A stretch of DNA of 64,000 nt from Bacteroidota bacterium (GCA_016124585.1 WGNL01000018.1:248001-312000), one strand, 5' to 3'. Counted from the stretch's first letter, positions 41,925 through 51,140 are shown. The notes: generated from the sequence alone by a model not told the origin. Numbers and translations are program-made.

Positions 41925-42749
41925 CTACCACTCAAACACCACCGGATTGATAGCCGTGTCAATCTGCTCACCAATCACAGCGCCGGGACACCAAGTATTC
42001 CAATCATTCTGCTGGTTTGGGTTCTCCGGTGCCTTCAATTTCATATCCTTGTCCATGTAGATGACGGTCATCACCTGCCGCATCTGGTCGGTTTGATTGG
42101 CGCCTGCCCGATGGAAAATCCAGCCGCTGTGGAAGCTCACCTCACCCAATTCGAACGGCTCTACGACATGCGGAAAATCATTGATTCTCAAGGCTTTGGA
42201 AATATAGGCTTCGCTGTCGTCGCTGATTTTTAGGTTGCGGCCAAGGGGGATGTGCTGGCTGCCAGCGCTGAATTCCAATGGCCCCATCTCCAGCGGAACA
42301 GGCTGCATGGGAACCCAAGCAGTCACGGTATTGTCATTGGCGAGCGGCCAGTAGTATTGGTCGGCATGCCAAGGGGTGAAGCCGCCGCCCGGTTCCTTAA
42401 ACAGCGCTTGGTCGTGGTACATACGTACACCCCGTACCCCCATTAGCTCGGTGGCGATGCGGGCCAGCCGTTTTCCAAAAACGAATTGGCGAACGGCTTC
42501 GCTTTTTGTCCAGATGTTCATGATTTGGAGGAAAGCCTTTCCGTAGGTGTCACGTTCGGCCATGGGCAGGTGTTGGGTGTTGAGTTCCTGCACGCTTTCG
42601 GAAATGACTTGGCCAAAATGTTCAAGCAAATTAGGTGGGAATACCTGCTTTAATTTGATGAAATTATGTTCCCGGTAAAAATCAATTTGCTCAGGGTTGA
42701 GTATGAATGGTTCATCAAGGATGGCAAGGTCAATTGCTGTTTCCGTCAT
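41925..42749 (-). CDS. Phytanoyl-CoA dioxygenase (PhyH) family protein
   Basis: This is a 274-residue Fe(II)/2-oxoglutarate-dependent dioxygenase. The iron-binding His-x-Asp is in FTPWHADQYYWPL near residue 140, and the distal His and 2-oxoglutarate-binding Arg are in VSFHSGWIFHRAGANQTDQMRQVMTVIY near 205-232. The N-terminal EQIDFYREHNFIKLKQVFPP is the standard PhyH opening. Substrates of bacterial PhyH proteins vary from small osmolytes to secondary metabolites, so none is assigned. It is monocistronic, with a 126-nt gap to the OMP gene downstream. Confidence 0.9.
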   Translation of the reverse strand: MTETAIDLAILDEPFILNPEQIDFYREHNFIKLKQVFPPNLLEHFGQVISESVQELNTQHLPMAERDTYGKAFLQIMNIWTKSEAVRQFVFGKRLARIATELMGVRGVRMYHDQALFKEPGGGFTPWHADQYYWPLANDNTVTAWVPMQPVPLEMGPLEFSAGSQHIPLGRNLKISDDSEAYISKALRINDFPHVVEPFELGEVSFHSGWIFHRAGANQTDQMRQVMTVIYMDKDMKLKAPENPNQQNDWNTWCPGAVIGEQIDTAINPVVFEW

Positions 42750-42832
42750 AGTATTTTGTTTTAATTCAGGCGAAAGATAAAGTTTTGGTACTGAGGTTTT
42801 AGTTTAGCAAGCCCATTTTTTACTTAATACCT

Positions 42833-43636
42833 ATGTTTGCCAATAAAATGAAACCTATGCCGACCACTATCATATCCTACAATGTCAATGGCTTTCGAGC
42901 TGCCGTAAAAAAAGGCCTTTTCGATTGGCTCAAGCAGGAAAACCCTGACATCGTCTGTTTTCAGGAAACAAAAATGCAGCCTGACCAGGTAGAGGCTGAG
43001 CCATTTGAAGCGCTGGGTTATAAATTTCATTTTTGGCATTCTGCCGAAAAAAAGGGGTATAGTAGTGTAGCCACGTTTTCCAAAAAAGAACCAGACAAAG
43101 TGGTGGTGGGTTGTGGCATGGAAAGATATGATAGGGAGGGCCGCATCCTCCGCACCGATTTTGGCAACGTGACTTTGCTCAATTGTTATTTCCCTTCGGG
43201 AACGAGCGGGGAGGAGCGCCAGGGTTTCAAGTATGAATTTCTGGATGATTTCTTCAACTACATTGCGGAGCTGAAAAAAGAACGCCCCAAGCTCATCATC
43301 GTCGGCGACTACAATATTGCTCACACCGATATTGACATCCACAGCCCAAAGACCAACCAGAAATCCTCCGGCTTCCTGCCCGAAGAGCGGGCTTGGATGA
43401 CGAAGTGGTTAGAAAGTGGCTTCACGGATGCTTTCCGTCACATCAATCCCAATAAAAAAGACGACTACACTTGGTGGAGCGTCCGCTTCAATTCACGGGC
43501 TTCCAACAAAGGCTGGCGCATTGATTATCAATCTGTTAGCAACAATATGAAGGATAAGATATTGGAGGCCCGCAACCTGCAAGATGCCGTCCACAGCGAC
43601 CACTGCCCCGTTTACATGAAAATCGAACTTCAATAA
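42833..43636 (+). CDS. xth: Exodeoxyribonuclease III (AP endonuclease)
   Basis: This enzyme cleaves DNA at abasic sites and degrades 3' ends in base-excision repair. The 267-residue protein has ISYNVNGFRAAVKKG near residue 13, CFQETKMQ near 42 (metal-binding Glu), VGDYNIAHTDID near 160 (catalytic Asp/Asn), WRIDYQSVS near 226 and the active-site SDHCPVYM near 254. Three in-frame ATGs (42833, 42848, 42857) are close together; MPTTIISYNVNG from 42857 would give the typical N-terminus, so the start is uncertain by up to eight residues. It is a single gene, divergent from the PhyH gene. With the YedK protein it covers abasic-site handling. Confidence 0.95.
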   Translation: MFANKMKPMPTTIISYNVNGFRAAVKKGLFDWLKQENPDIVCFQETKMQPDQVEAEPFEALGYKFHFWHSAEKKGYSSVATFSKKEPDKVVVGCGMERYDREGRILRTDFGNVTLLNCYFPSGTSGEERQGFKYEFLDDFFNYIAELKKERPKLIIVGDYNIAHTDIDIHSPKTNQKSSGFLPEERAWMTKWLESGFTDAFRHINPNKKDDYTWWSVRFNSRASNKGWRIDYQSVSNNMKDKILEARNLQDAVHSDHCPVYMKIELQ

Positions 43637-43705
43637 TTGAAAGTTGAAAATGGAGAATTGATAATTAGCAAGGGACACATTTTCAATTTTTAATTTTCAA
43701 TTATC
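43636..43705. repeat. AT-rich inverted/iterated repeat between xth and ribA
   Basis: AATTGAAAGTTGAAAA and GAATTGATAATT on the left face TTTTCAATTTTTAATTTTCAATTAT on the right. The GATAATT-type unit is the one also found at 41545-41573. It may be a bidirectional terminator between convergent genes. Confidence 0.65.
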
Positions 43706-44282
43706 GCAACAGGTGTCCCATCAGTTCCCGCTTCGTTCGGAGGTAGGCGGCGTTTTCCTTTTTGGGTTCAATGATGATGGGTTCCCGGCTAACTACTTCG
43801 ATACCCAACCTTTCCAATTCATTGATTTTCAGTGGGTTATTGGTGAGAAGTCTAATTTGTTGGATGCCTAAATCCTGTAGGATTTCCACGGCAAGGTCGT
43901 AGTGACGGGAATCCACCTCGAATCCGAGGTGGGTATTGGCGGAGGCGGTATCGAAACCTTTGTCCTGGAGATTGTAAGCTTTGAGTTTGTTAATGAGGCC
44001 AATGCCACGGCCTTCTTGCCGAAGGTAAATCACAACGCCGCCCTGCTCGGCAGCGAGGTCGAGCGCACGGTCGAGCTGCTCGCCACAGTCGCAGCGGCGG
44101 GAGTGGAACACATCGCCGGTCATGCACTCGGAGTGGATGCGGACGAGGACGGGCTGGCTGGTATCCATTTTTTCATGCACCAAAACTAGGTGCGGCGTCA
44201 GTTCGTCCGGTGAATTGGCGTAGGCGAGAATGTTAAAATTTCCCCAATCAGTTGGCAAAAAAGCCTGTACTTGTCGTTGCAT
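43701..44282 (-). CDS. ribA: GTP cyclohydrolase II
   Basis: RibA opens the imidazole ring of GTP as the first step of riboflavin synthesis. The 193-residue protein has the zinc-binding segment HSECMTGDVFHSRRCDCGEQL (three cysteines) near residue 50, the catalytic YLRQEGRGIGLINKL near 86 and GFEVDSRHYDLAVEIL with LLTNNPLK near 150. I use ATG 44282 (MQRQVQAFLPT); the track start 44330 adds 16 residues of poor character. It stands alone, not as the RibBA fusion, and no other riboflavin gene is nearby. Confidence 0.95.
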   Translation of the reverse strand: MQRQVQAFLPTDWGNFNILAYANSPDELTPHLVLVHEKMDTSQPVLVRIHSECMTGDVFHSRRCDCGEQLDRALDLAAEQGGVVIYLRQEGRGIGLINKLKAYNLQDKGFDTASANTHLGFEVDSRHYDLAVEILQDLGIQQIRLLTNNPLKINELERLGIEVVSREPIIIEPKKENAAYLRTKRELMGHLLR

Positions 44283-44400
44283 AAAAAGCCAGTTGGCGCT
44301 TTGAGCATTTCGCCTTCGGCAAATTTTCAAAAGCGCTCAATGAACACCCACTTGGGGTTTAAGTTCGCAAAAGTACGCACCACAGTTCAACCCATTGCCA

Positions 44401-45108
44401 ATGACACCTAAAATACTCTTGGTCGAAGACGATGAAACACTGGGATTCCTGCTCGGTGAATTTCTGCGCAGCCGTGATTTTGAAATCACTTGGGCGAAAG
44501 ATGGCGTGGAGGGTCTTCGCCAATTCAATGCCGAGCATTTCGACCTTTGTCTCTTGGATGTGATGATGCCCGCCCTCGACGGCTTCACGGTGGCGGAACT
44601 TTTGCGCCAGCGAAGGCAAGATTTGCCCATCATTTTCCTCACCGCCAAATCATTACATGCCGATGTGGTGCGGGGCTTCAAGGTTGGCGCCGATGATTAC
44701 ATCAAAAAACCGGTGAATGAGGAGGAACTGGTGGTGAGGATTCAAGCAGTGCTGAAACGAACAGCGCCGGGGCAGGAGGGTGCATCCGAGCAAGAAACTC
44801 GCACGGTTTTTCAACTTGGCGAGTATATTTTTGACAGTGAAAAATACCGACTGCAACTCGGTGGCCAAGTGCAAAACCTGACGGAAATGGAGGCCCGCCT
44901 GCTCAAAATGCTTTGCGAAAAAACTGGCCAACTTGTGCAGCGGGAATGGGTATTGGAAAAAATATGGGGCCGCAACGACTTCCTCGCCCGCAAAAGCATG
45001 GACGTTTTTATTTCACGGCTTCGCAAATATTTGGCAGAAGACCCCAAGGTGAGCATCACGAATCTGCATGGGAGCGGGTTCGTGCTGGAAGTTTCAAGCA
45101 GCTTGTAG
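44401..45108 (+). CDS. OmpR-family DNA-binding response regulator
   Basis: This is a 235-residue two-domain regulator. The receiver domain has ILLVEDDETLG (acidic pocket), the phospho-acceptor Asp in LLDVMMPALDG near residue 52, the Thr in FLTAKS and the Lys in IKKPVNEEEL. The winged-helix output domain spans LTEMEARLLKMLCEKTGQLVQREWVLEKIWGRNDFLARKSMDVFISRLRKYL. No sensor kinase is adjacent, so its input is unknown. ATG 44401 is used; the track start at 44395 is a TTG. It is convergent with the SH3-domain gene. Confidence 0.93.
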   Translation: MTPKILLVEDDETLGFLLGEFLRSRDFEITWAKDGVEGLRQFNAEHFDLCLLDVMMPALDGFTVAELLRQRRQDLPIIFLTAKSLHADVVRGFKVGADDYIKKPVNEEELVVRIQAVLKRTAPGQEGASEQETRTVFQLGEYIFDSEKYRLQLGGQVQNLTEMEARLLKMLCEKTGQLVQREWVLEKIWGRNDFLARKSMDVFISRLRKYLAEDPKVSITNLHGSGFVLEVSSSL

Positions 45109-45121
45109 CCGTGTATAAACT

Positions 45122-45724
45122 TCACTCAAGAACTCCACTCCGTTTCTTTTTCACATAGTGAACGCCTGCACCATACACCCAGCCTACCGTACCACGCTTC
45201 GTTTTCACCTTCACGTAAGGCTCATTTGCTTTTTCCTTTCCAAGATTTACCTCATAGGTCGAGTCTGTGACTTCATTCATGTAGTACACCTCATCGAATA
45301 GTTTGAGTTCGCCGAGGAGTTCGCCTTTTAGGCCAGGAGTTTTACGTAGTTTCAGTTTGTCAATGGTGACGTAGAGTCTGGAGCCACTACTGCTGGATTC
45401 TTTCGGAGTGGTCGTTTCTGCAGAAGTTGCAGGTTGTGCAGATGTGTTTTGCGAACTGGGAGTTGTGGCAGGTTCGCCATTGATGGGCGTGTAAGTGCCA
45501 GGATTAGAAGCCACTGCTGGCTGCGGGGTTTGTTGCACAATAGGAGGGGGCGCATTCTTGGCTTTATCAGCAGCTTGCGTAAGGCTGTCCTCCTGTGCTT
45601 CAATGGCTTCGGTGCTCTGGGCCTGCTCCTTGTGGGCATTGCATTTGGAGGCAGTCCACATTAGGAAAATGAGTGCTAGTACACCAATGACGATATATTC
45701 AACTTTAGATAAAAGTCCTTTCAT
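45122..45724 (-). CDS. Membrane-anchored protein with Pro/Thr-rich linker and SH3-like domain
   Basis: This is a protein of about 200 residues. An N-terminal membrane helix (VEYIVIGVLALIFLMWTASK) is followed by a low-complexity linker rich in Pro, Thr, Ser and Gln (about residues 45-115). The C-terminal domain has LYVTIDKLKLRKTPGLKGELLGELKLFDEVYYMNEV, a bacterial SH3 pattern, and closes with VKVKTKRGTVGWVYGAGVHYV. Such SH3 domains usually bind peptidoglycan. ATG 45724 is chosen, which starts just before the membrane helix; the track start 45883 extends over the divergent dprA leader. Function is unknown beyond likely cell-wall association. Confidence 0.82.
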   Translation of the reverse strand: MKGLLSKVEYIVIGVLALIFLMWTASKCNAHKEQAQSTEAIEAQEDSLTQAADKAKNAPPPIVQQTPQPAVASNPGTYTPINGEPATTPSSQNTSAQPATSAETTTPKESSSSGSRLYVTIDKLKLRKTPGLKGELLGELKLFDEVYYMNEVTDSTYEVNLGKEKANEPYVKVKTKRGTVGWVYGAGVHYVKKKRSGVLE

Positions 45725-45840
45725 TTTAATTTGAGGGTTTGAATTAAGTTTGCAGTCCGTCGTTAGCGTTGCTTTTTGCTTTTTTTGCTTTGCAAAAAAG
45801 TAACCAAAACTATGATAAACACAAATTCCTCGCAAAAGTA

Positions 45841-46944
45841 ATGAATGACCTGCTTTACAAAGTAGCATTGACCAAAATCCCAATGGTGGGCGCAGTGACG
45901 GCCAAGCTGCTGGTTAGTTATTGTGGTGGGGCAAGGGAAGTGTTTGAGGCAAAAAAGTCAGAACTGCTCAAAATCCCAAATATCGGCGAGGTCATTGCCA
46001 GCAATATTGCCGATAAAATGGTCTTGGTAGCGGCCGAAAAAGAATTGGCATTCATCGAATCACAAAGCATCACACCACTTTTTTATCTACATAAAAATTT
46101 CCCGCAACGGCTCCGTAATCTTCACGACTCACCAGTCATGCTTTACTACCGAGGCAATGCAGACCTTAACCATTACCGAACAGTGGGCATCGTTGGTACA
46201 CGCACCCCAACACCTAATGGGCTTGGCATTTGCGAAGAACTGGTAGACGGTCTTAAAGCTTTCAAACCATTGATAATCAGTGGTCTGGCATATGGAATTG
46301 ATATTACTGCACATAAAAAAAGCCTAGACTTTGGGCTTGAAACAGTAGCCGTTTTGGGACATGGCCTCGCCAATATTTATCCTGCACAGCATCGAAAAAT
46401 TGCTACGGACATGGCCGAAAACGGTGGCTTGCTTACAGAGTTTGCTAGCCATGTAGGACCTGACCGGGAGAATTTCCCGATGCGAAATCGTATTGTTGCT
46501 GGCTTGTGCGATGCACTCGTGGTTGTTGAATCAGCGCAGCGGGGTGGCTCCATCATCACTGTGCAACAAGCAATTGGGTATGGCAGAGATGTATTTGCTG
46601 TGCCTGGCAGGGTGAAGGACAAGTTTTCGCAAGGGTGCAATTTTTTGATTAAAAAGAACATGGCTAACCTTCTTGAATCTGCGGAAGACTTGGCGGCCAC
46701 CTTGCGTTGGGCGGCAGAAGGTGATAGCATTGTGCCCCAAGCAACTCAAGGCCGACTTTTTGAAGAACTGACTGACCAAGAGAAAATGGTGGTTGACTTA
46801 ATTCAAAAAGAAGAGGAAGCTGGTGTTGACCAATTGAGCTATGCTTCCAAAATTGCGCAAGGTGATTTGGCTTCACTGCTGCTGAACTTAGAGTTCAAAG
46901 GTTTGGTCAGGTCACTGCCCGGCAAGCGATATGTGCTTTGTTAG
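45841..46944 (+). CDS. dprA: DNA-processing protein DprA
   Basis: DprA binds incoming single-stranded DNA during transformation and loads RecA. The 367-residue protein has an N-terminal helix-hairpin-like region (SELLKIPNIGEVIASNIAD), the Rossmann-like core with VGTRTPTPNGLGICEELVDG near residue 117, ISGLAYGIDITAHKKSL near 142, AVLGHGLANIYPAQHRKIA and ENFPMRNRIVAGLCDALVVVESAQRGGSIITV, then a C-terminal winged-helix segment. All key pieces of DprA/Smf are present and the length fits. ATG 45841 is used; the track start 45769 is in the leader. With ComM at 5706 this suggests a transformation-capable ancestor, though both proteins also occur in non-transformable species. Confidence 0.96.
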   Translation: MNDLLYKVALTKIPMVGAVTAKLLVSYCGGAREVFEAKKSELLKIPNIGEVIASNIADKMVLVAAEKELAFIESQSITPLFYLHKNFPQRLRNLHDSPVMLYYRGNADLNHYRTVGIVGTRTPTPNGLGICEELVDGLKAFKPLIISGLAYGIDITAHKKSLDFGLETVAVLGHGLANIYPAQHRKIATDMAENGGLLTEFASHVGPDRENFPMRNRIVAGLCDALVVVESAQRGGSIITVQQAIGYGRDVFAVPGRVKDKFSQGCNFLIKKNMANLLESAEDLAATLRWAAEGDSIVPQATQGRLFEELTDQEKMVVDLIQKEEEAGVDQLSYASKIAQGDLASLLLNLEFKGLVRSLPGKRYVLC

Positions 46945-47024
46945 ACTTTGAGTTCATCCAAGCTATGAAACCAAGTTGAAGTATGAGGTCTTTTTATGAA
47001 TTCTATTGTTTCAATAAAATATGC

Positions 47025-48164
47025 ATGAAAAAAATTATCTTTTTTTCACTTTTCTTATTGGTGATTTCCTGCAATCCTAAAACAACAGGGGTTGGGACAC
47101 AGAAACCAGATACGATTACAGCGGATGATACCATCAAGTTTACGCCACCCAAGAATATCATTTTGATGATAGGCGATGGGATGGGCATCACACAAATTAC
47201 GGCTGGCATGTACCTCAACGGCAACAAGCTGAACCTAGAACAGTTCGAGTATATCGGCCTTCACAAGTCTTATTCAGCAAGCAACCTTGTGACGGATTCA
47301 GGTGCTGCGGCCACTGCTTTTGCATGCGGAAAAAAAACATATAACGGTGCTATTGGTGTTGACAGGAAAGGGCGTGCACTGACAAATATTTTTGAAGAGG
47401 CAAAGCAGAATGGACTATCCATTGGTTTCGTTGTCACATCTTCCGTAACTCACGCTACGCCAGCTAGTTTTTATGCCCATCAGAAAAGCAGGGAAATGCT
47501 AGAAGATATCGCATTGGATTTGTCGAATGCTGGCGTTGATTATTTTGTAGGAGGCGGGAAAAAATATTTTGACCACCGGGAAGACCAGCAAAATCTTTTG
47601 GAGCTTTTAACCCAAAAAGGCTACTTCGTTTCGAGTTATCTTGACAAAGACTTCAAAACGCTATCAAACATTGAACTTGGTAAAAAATTTGGCTATTTCA
47701 CTGCTGATGCTGAACCTTTGCCTTTTTCTCAAGGACGTGATTACCTAGTGCCAGCTAGTCGCTCAGCAGTTGATTATTTGTCTGAGCAACAAGACAAGGG
47801 CTTTTTCCTTATGATAGAAGGTTCACAAATTGACTGGGGGGGGCATGCCAATGATTCGAAATATATAACCAGTGAAATGATTGAGTTTGACAATGCAATC
47901 GGTGCTGTACTTGACTTTGCGAAACAAGATGGTCAAACACTTGTCATCGTCACAGCCGATCATGAGACTGGGGGGTATGCTATCAATCCAACGTCAACGA
48001 TGGATACCATTGTAGCTGCCTTCACGACGAAAGACCATACGGCTTCTCTTATCCCAGTCTTTGCTTGGGGCCCTGGGGAGGAGCTTTTTGCTGGCGTTTA
48101 TGAAAACACTGCCATTTATGATAAAATGCGAAGAGCCTTAGGTTTTGAAAAAAAGTTACCCTAG
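47025..48164 (+). CDS. phoA: Alkaline phosphatase, lipoprotein form
   Basis: This is an exported phosphomonoesterase of 379 residues. The signal peptide MKKIIFFSLFLLVISC ends in a lipobox (VISC), so it is a predicted lipoprotein. The catalytic centre is in IILMIGDGMG (metal-binding Asp) and LVTDSGAAATAFACG (nucleophilic Ser near residue 90), with further zinc ligands in EGSQIDWGGHAND and TADHETGGY. ATG 47025 is preferred over the track start 46983. The neighbourhood does not hold a pho regulon and no PHO box was identified, so control by phosphate is not shown. A strong hairpin follows. Confidence 0.94.
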   Translation: MKKIIFFSLFLLVISCNPKTTGVGTQKPDTITADDTIKFTPPKNIILMIGDGMGITQITAGMYLNGNKLNLEQFEYIGLHKSYSASNLVTDSGAAATAFACGKKTYNGAIGVDRKGRALTNIFEEAKQNGLSIGFVVTSSVTHATPASFYAHQKSREMLEDIALDLSNAGVDYFVGGGKKYFDHREDQQNLLELLTQKGYFVSSYLDKDFKTLSNIELGKKFGYFTADAEPLPFSQGRDYLVPASRSAVDYLSEQQDKGFFLMIEGSQIDWGGHANDSKYITSEMIEFDNAIGAVLDFAKQDGQTLVIVTADHETGGYAINPTSTMDTIVAAFTTKDHTASLIPVFAWGPGEELFAGVYENTAIYDKMRRALGFEKKLP

Positions 48165-48171
48165 AAATTAA

Positions 48172-48206
48172 AAAAGAAAGGCGGCCATTTTGGCCGCCTT
48201 TCTTTT
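48172..48206. terminator. Bidirectional terminator between phoA-type gene and DUF4783 gene
   Basis: AAAGAAAGGCGGCC pairs with GGCCGCCTTTCTTT around a short loop, with A and T tracts on both sides. It serves convergent genes. Confidence 0.92.
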
Positions 48207-48227
48207 TATAAAAATTTTTAAGTGAAT

Positions 48228-48617
48228 TTATTCTTTGTCAAATCTCAGTTCTTGAATGACTTGTTTGGCACTGCTTACTTTCATGTAAATATACACCCGA
48301 TACGTGCCAGATGTGGCAACCATATTTCCGATGCAATATTGAGAGTCTTGGCCCTTAGACGCACCTTGGTGTACTTGCTTGAAAGAAGATGGCTTGTTCT
48401 TGGAGAAAAAATCTTTTACCACTTGTATGGCCTGAGCCTTGGCATAAGTCTCCTCCTTGTCCATGACAGCAATTTCTACGGTTGTATCGAAGTACTGACC
48501 GAGAGCGTCGGCGTTGCCGCTGCTAATGGCCTTCGAGATAGCGTCGAGGTTCAGCTCCTCCGAATCAACAAAAGCAATGGAAGGAACTAGGAGAAGGACA
48601 AACAAGAAATTTTTCAT
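48228..48617 (-). CDS. Secreted DUF4783 protein
   Basis: This 129-residue exported protein has a signal peptide (MKNFLFVLLLVPSIAFVDS) and an NTF2-like body: LDAISKAISSGNADALGQYFDTTVEIAVMDKEETYAKAQAIQVVKDFFSKNKPSSF, then HQGASKGQDSQYCIGNMVATSGTYRVYIYMK. This matches the DUF4783 pattern of Bacteroidota, small periplasmic proteins of unknown role. Length and layout fit well. It is a single gene; the upstream 350 nt are gene-free and contain a 7-bp inverted repeat. Confidence 0.9.
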   Translation of the reverse strand: MKNFLFVLLLVPSIAFVDSEELNLDAISKAISSGNADALGQYFDTTVEIAVMDKEETYAKAQAIQVVKDFFSKNKPSSFKQVHQGASKGQDSQYCIGNMVATSGTYRVYIYMKVSSAKQVIQELRFDKE

Positions 48618-48971
48618 GGTTTAAAAATTTATGAACGCAATTTTTCAAAATTGAAAGAAATGCATTCTGTTTAATGAGCTTGCAAATTTTCTTATTTCAT
48701 ACTTAAACGAACAAATGTTTTTATATGTTCGTATGGTCGGGATTTTTGACGTGGATGTCGAGGAGAGGGTAACAATTTGGAAAGTTAAAATTCTCAAAAT
48801 TATTTCAGTAAATTAAGTGCCAACTTTAACGCTGAAAACATTACCATTCGTACTTTCCGATTTGATATTCTTCTTTTTAATCAAAAGTTATAATGACTGA
48901 CTTTTCAAAAGTGACATCTAAGTGGTTTTTATTTTTGCTTTAAAAGTCAATTTACAATTAAAATATTGAAC
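48618..48971. other. Gene-free interval between DUF4783 gene and gpmI
   Basis: This is AT-rich sequence without a plausible ORF. ACGAACA (48707-48713) and TGTTCGT (48726-48732) form a 7-bp inverted repeat with a 12-nt spacer, a possible operator for either divergent promoter. Nothing else was recognised. Confidence 0.5.
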
Positions 48972-50495
48972 GTGAAAACAAAACATGTAATGCTCATCAT
49001 CCTTGATGGGTGGGGCAAAGGGCAAAAGCTATCCGCCGATGCCATCGCTCAAGCTAACACTCCAGTGATGGATGAACTTCTCAAAACCTGCCCTAATTCA
49101 GAGTTAGTAACTTTCGGCGAAAAGGTTGGATTGCCTGAAGGGCAAATGGGTAACTCTGAGGTTGGGCATCTTAACATCGGAGCTGGCCGTATCGTCTACC
49201 AAGAACTCGCTCGTATAAACAAGTCTATTCGAGATGGGGAATTGCAGCAGCACCCAGTTCTTCTAAAAGCACTGAAATATGCGAAAGATAACAGTAAAGC
49301 GGTCCATTTTATTGGTCTACTTTCAGATGGTGGCGTGCATTCACATACCAGCCACCTACGTGCGCTTTGCGATGCAACTGAACAACAGGGCCTAAATAGG
49401 GTATTTGTACATGCTTTCATGGATGGGAGAGACACAGACCCAAAATCTGGTTACGGATATTTGGAGAAATTGATGCAAGGGATTGAAAATCAGCAAGTTA
49501 GGTTGGCTTCTGTGATTGGCCGTTACTATGCGATGGATCGTGATAAGCGCTGGGAGCGGGTAAAACTTGCTTATGACTTATTGGTGAACGGAATTGGTGA
49601 AAAAACAACAAATCCATTAGCTGTGGTTGAAAAAAGCTATGAAGCAGGGGTGACCGACGAGTTTTTGAAACCTATTGTTTGTATAGATAATGATGGCCGG
49701 CCTGTGGCTACAATTCAACAAGATGATGTTGTTGTTTGCTTTAACTTCCGAACCGACCGCCCCCGGGAAATTACAACTGTGCTTTCGCAAAAAGACATGC
49801 CAGAATTTGGCATGGAAAAGAGAAGTCTGTACTACGTCACTATGACCCGTTACGATGAGAGTTTTCAAGGCATACACGTAATTTTTGAAAAAGACAACTT
49901 GAATAATACGCTTGGAGAAGTATTGGCTGATGCGGGGTTGACTCAAGTGCGTATTGCTGAGACGGAAAAATACCCTCACGTTACATTCTTTTTCTCAGGT
50001 GGCCGTGAAGCTACTTTTAATGGCGAACGTCGCTTGATGATACCTTCTCCCAAAGTTGCGACCTATGACCTGCAACCTGAAATGAGCGCCGTCGAGATAA
50101 CAGAAACAATAATTAAGGATATTGAAAAAAACAAGCCCAATTTCATTTGCCTAAATTTTGCAAATACTGATATGGTCGGCCACACAGGTGACTTTAAGGC
50201 TGCCATGAAAGCTGCAGAAACGGTTGATAGTTGTCTTGGAAAGTTACTGCAATGTGGCAAACAATATGGTTATGATGCCATTGTGATTGCTGATCACGGT
50301 AATTCAGATTATATGATTAACGAAGACGGCACACCGAATACAGCTCATACCATGAATCCTGTACCATGTGTTTATGTTGGTTCGGAAGGCGTTAAAATTG
50401 CTGATGGGAAGTTAGCTGATGTTGCTCCAACAATTCTTAACTTATTAGGTGTTGATTTACCAAGTGAAATGAATGGCAAAAACTTGCTTTCTTGA
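48972..50495 (+). CDS. gpmI: 2,3-bisphosphoglycerate-independent phosphoglycerate mutase
   Basis: GpmI interconverts 3- and 2-phosphoglycerate in glycolysis and gluconeogenesis using two Mn ions. The protein of about 507 residues has VMLIILDGWGKG (metal Asp), the phospho-serine in QMGNSEVGHLNIGAGR near residue 60, HAFMDGRDTDPKSG near 150, FNFRTDRPRE near 257 and the C-terminal metal cluster IVIADHGNSDYMI. No ATG gives a full N-terminus; the likely start is the GTG at 48972 (track uses TTG 48966). The stop overlaps the next gene's ATG (TGATG), so a lipoprotein is coupled to it. Codon use is clearly AT-rich. Confidence 0.94.
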   Translation: MKTKHVMLIILDGWGKGQKLSADAIAQANTPVMDELLKTCPNSELVTFGEKVGLPEGQMGNSEVGHLNIGAGRIVYQELARINKSIRDGELQQHPVLLKALKYAKDNSKAVHFIGLLSDGGVHSHTSHLRALCDATEQQGLNRVFVHAFMDGRDTDPKSGYGYLEKLMQGIENQQVRLASVIGRYYAMDRDKRWERVKLAYDLLVNGIGEKTTNPLAVVEKSYEAGVTDEFLKPIVCIDNDGRPVATIQQDDVVVCFNFRTDRPREITTVLSQKDMPEFGMEKRSLYYVTMTRYDESFQGIHVIFEKDNLNNTLGEVLADAGLTQVRIAETEKYPHVTFFFSGGREATFNGERRLMIPSPKVATYDLQPEMSAVEITETIIKDIEKNKPNFICLNFANTDMVGHTGDFKAAMKAAETVDSCLGKLLQCGKQYGYDAIVIADHGNSDYMINEDGTPNTAHTMNPVPCVYVGSEGVKIADGKLADVAPTILNLLGVDLPSEMNGKNLLS

Positions 50496-51067
50496 TGAAT
50501 AAAATAATGCTAAAATTAAGCTTCCTAGTTATTGTAGTGCTATTTGTAGTATCAGTTTTCGCTTGCAAACAAGTAGCATCAGGTAATACCCCAAATACTA
50601 CCGCTGTATTACAGTTTTTCGATTTAAAGGGCTACTTTACTGATGAGGCTCATCGGCTGAACGTACGCCCTAATGCCACTAAAATTGTAACAGTCAATGG
50701 AAAGGTTGAGGAGAAGTTTATTGAAGACGTTGATTTTACTAAAGAGTTAAGTTTTTTTCTAGATTCTGATATCAATCGTCCAGCCTGGTCAGACAAATAT
50801 GCGATTGATACTACATTCAACGAACAGCATGGTGTCAAGCAAATGGCTTATAAATGTCTAGATGACAAACTTGAGACTCGCAGGATTATTCTTGATTTTG
50901 AAAAAGGGGTAGTAACCAATGTGTTAATTGAAAGCAGCACTTTCAATTCAATCGCTACTTTCAATCAAATTTTATCTTACAAGCCCGATATTGGTTATAG
51001 TATAGAAAGCCTCCAGAAGATGACCTTTGGTGAGGATAGTTATTTCAAAATTGAAGTAAGAATTTGA
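50495..51067 (+). CDS. Lipoprotein of unknown function coupled to gpmI
   Basis: The 190-residue product starts at the ATG sharing one base with the gpmI stop. The signal sequence (LSFLVIVVLFVVSVFAC) ends with a lipobox VFAC. The body has LQFFDLKGYFTDEAHRLNVRPNATKIVTVNGKVEE, then LSFFLDSDINRPAWSDKYAID and a C-terminal beta segment. It resembles small lipoproteins with a repeated beta fold found in Bacteroidota, but no domain name is justified. Coupling to a glycolytic gene is probably incidental to function. A terminator follows. Confidence 0.82.
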   Translation: MNKIMLKLSFLVIVVLFVVSVFACKQVASGNTPNTTAVLQFFDLKGYFTDEAHRLNVRPNATKIVTVNGKVEEKFIEDVDFTKELSFFLDSDINRPAWSDKYAIDTTFNEQHGVKQMAYKCLDDKLETRRIILDFEKGVVTNVLIESSTFNSIATFNQILSYKPDIGYSIESLQKMTFGEDSYFKIEVRI

Positions 51068-51080
51068 TTCAATCATATCA

Positions 51081-51120
51081 AAAAAAGCAGGTCATAAAAT
51101 CATCATGGCCTGCTTTTTTT
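51081..51120 (+). terminator. Terminator downstream of the gpmI-lipoprotein operon
   Basis: AAAAAAGCAGGTCAT pairs with ATGGCCTGCTTTTTT (one G-T wobble) and is followed by T residues. It ends two bases before the first parS-like palindrome. Confidence 0.85.
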
Positions 51121-51122
51121 AC

Positions 51123-51140
51123 TTGTTCCACGTGGAACAA
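51123..51140. promoter_or_regulatory. parS-like centromere site 1 (intergenic)
   Basis: TTGTTCCACGTGGAACAA is a perfect 18-bp palindrome. The inner 16-mer TGTTCCACGTGGAACA (51124-51139) fits the bacterial parS consensus TGTTNCACGTGAAACA with one symmetric change. It lies between a terminator and the thrC stop. Confidence 0.88.
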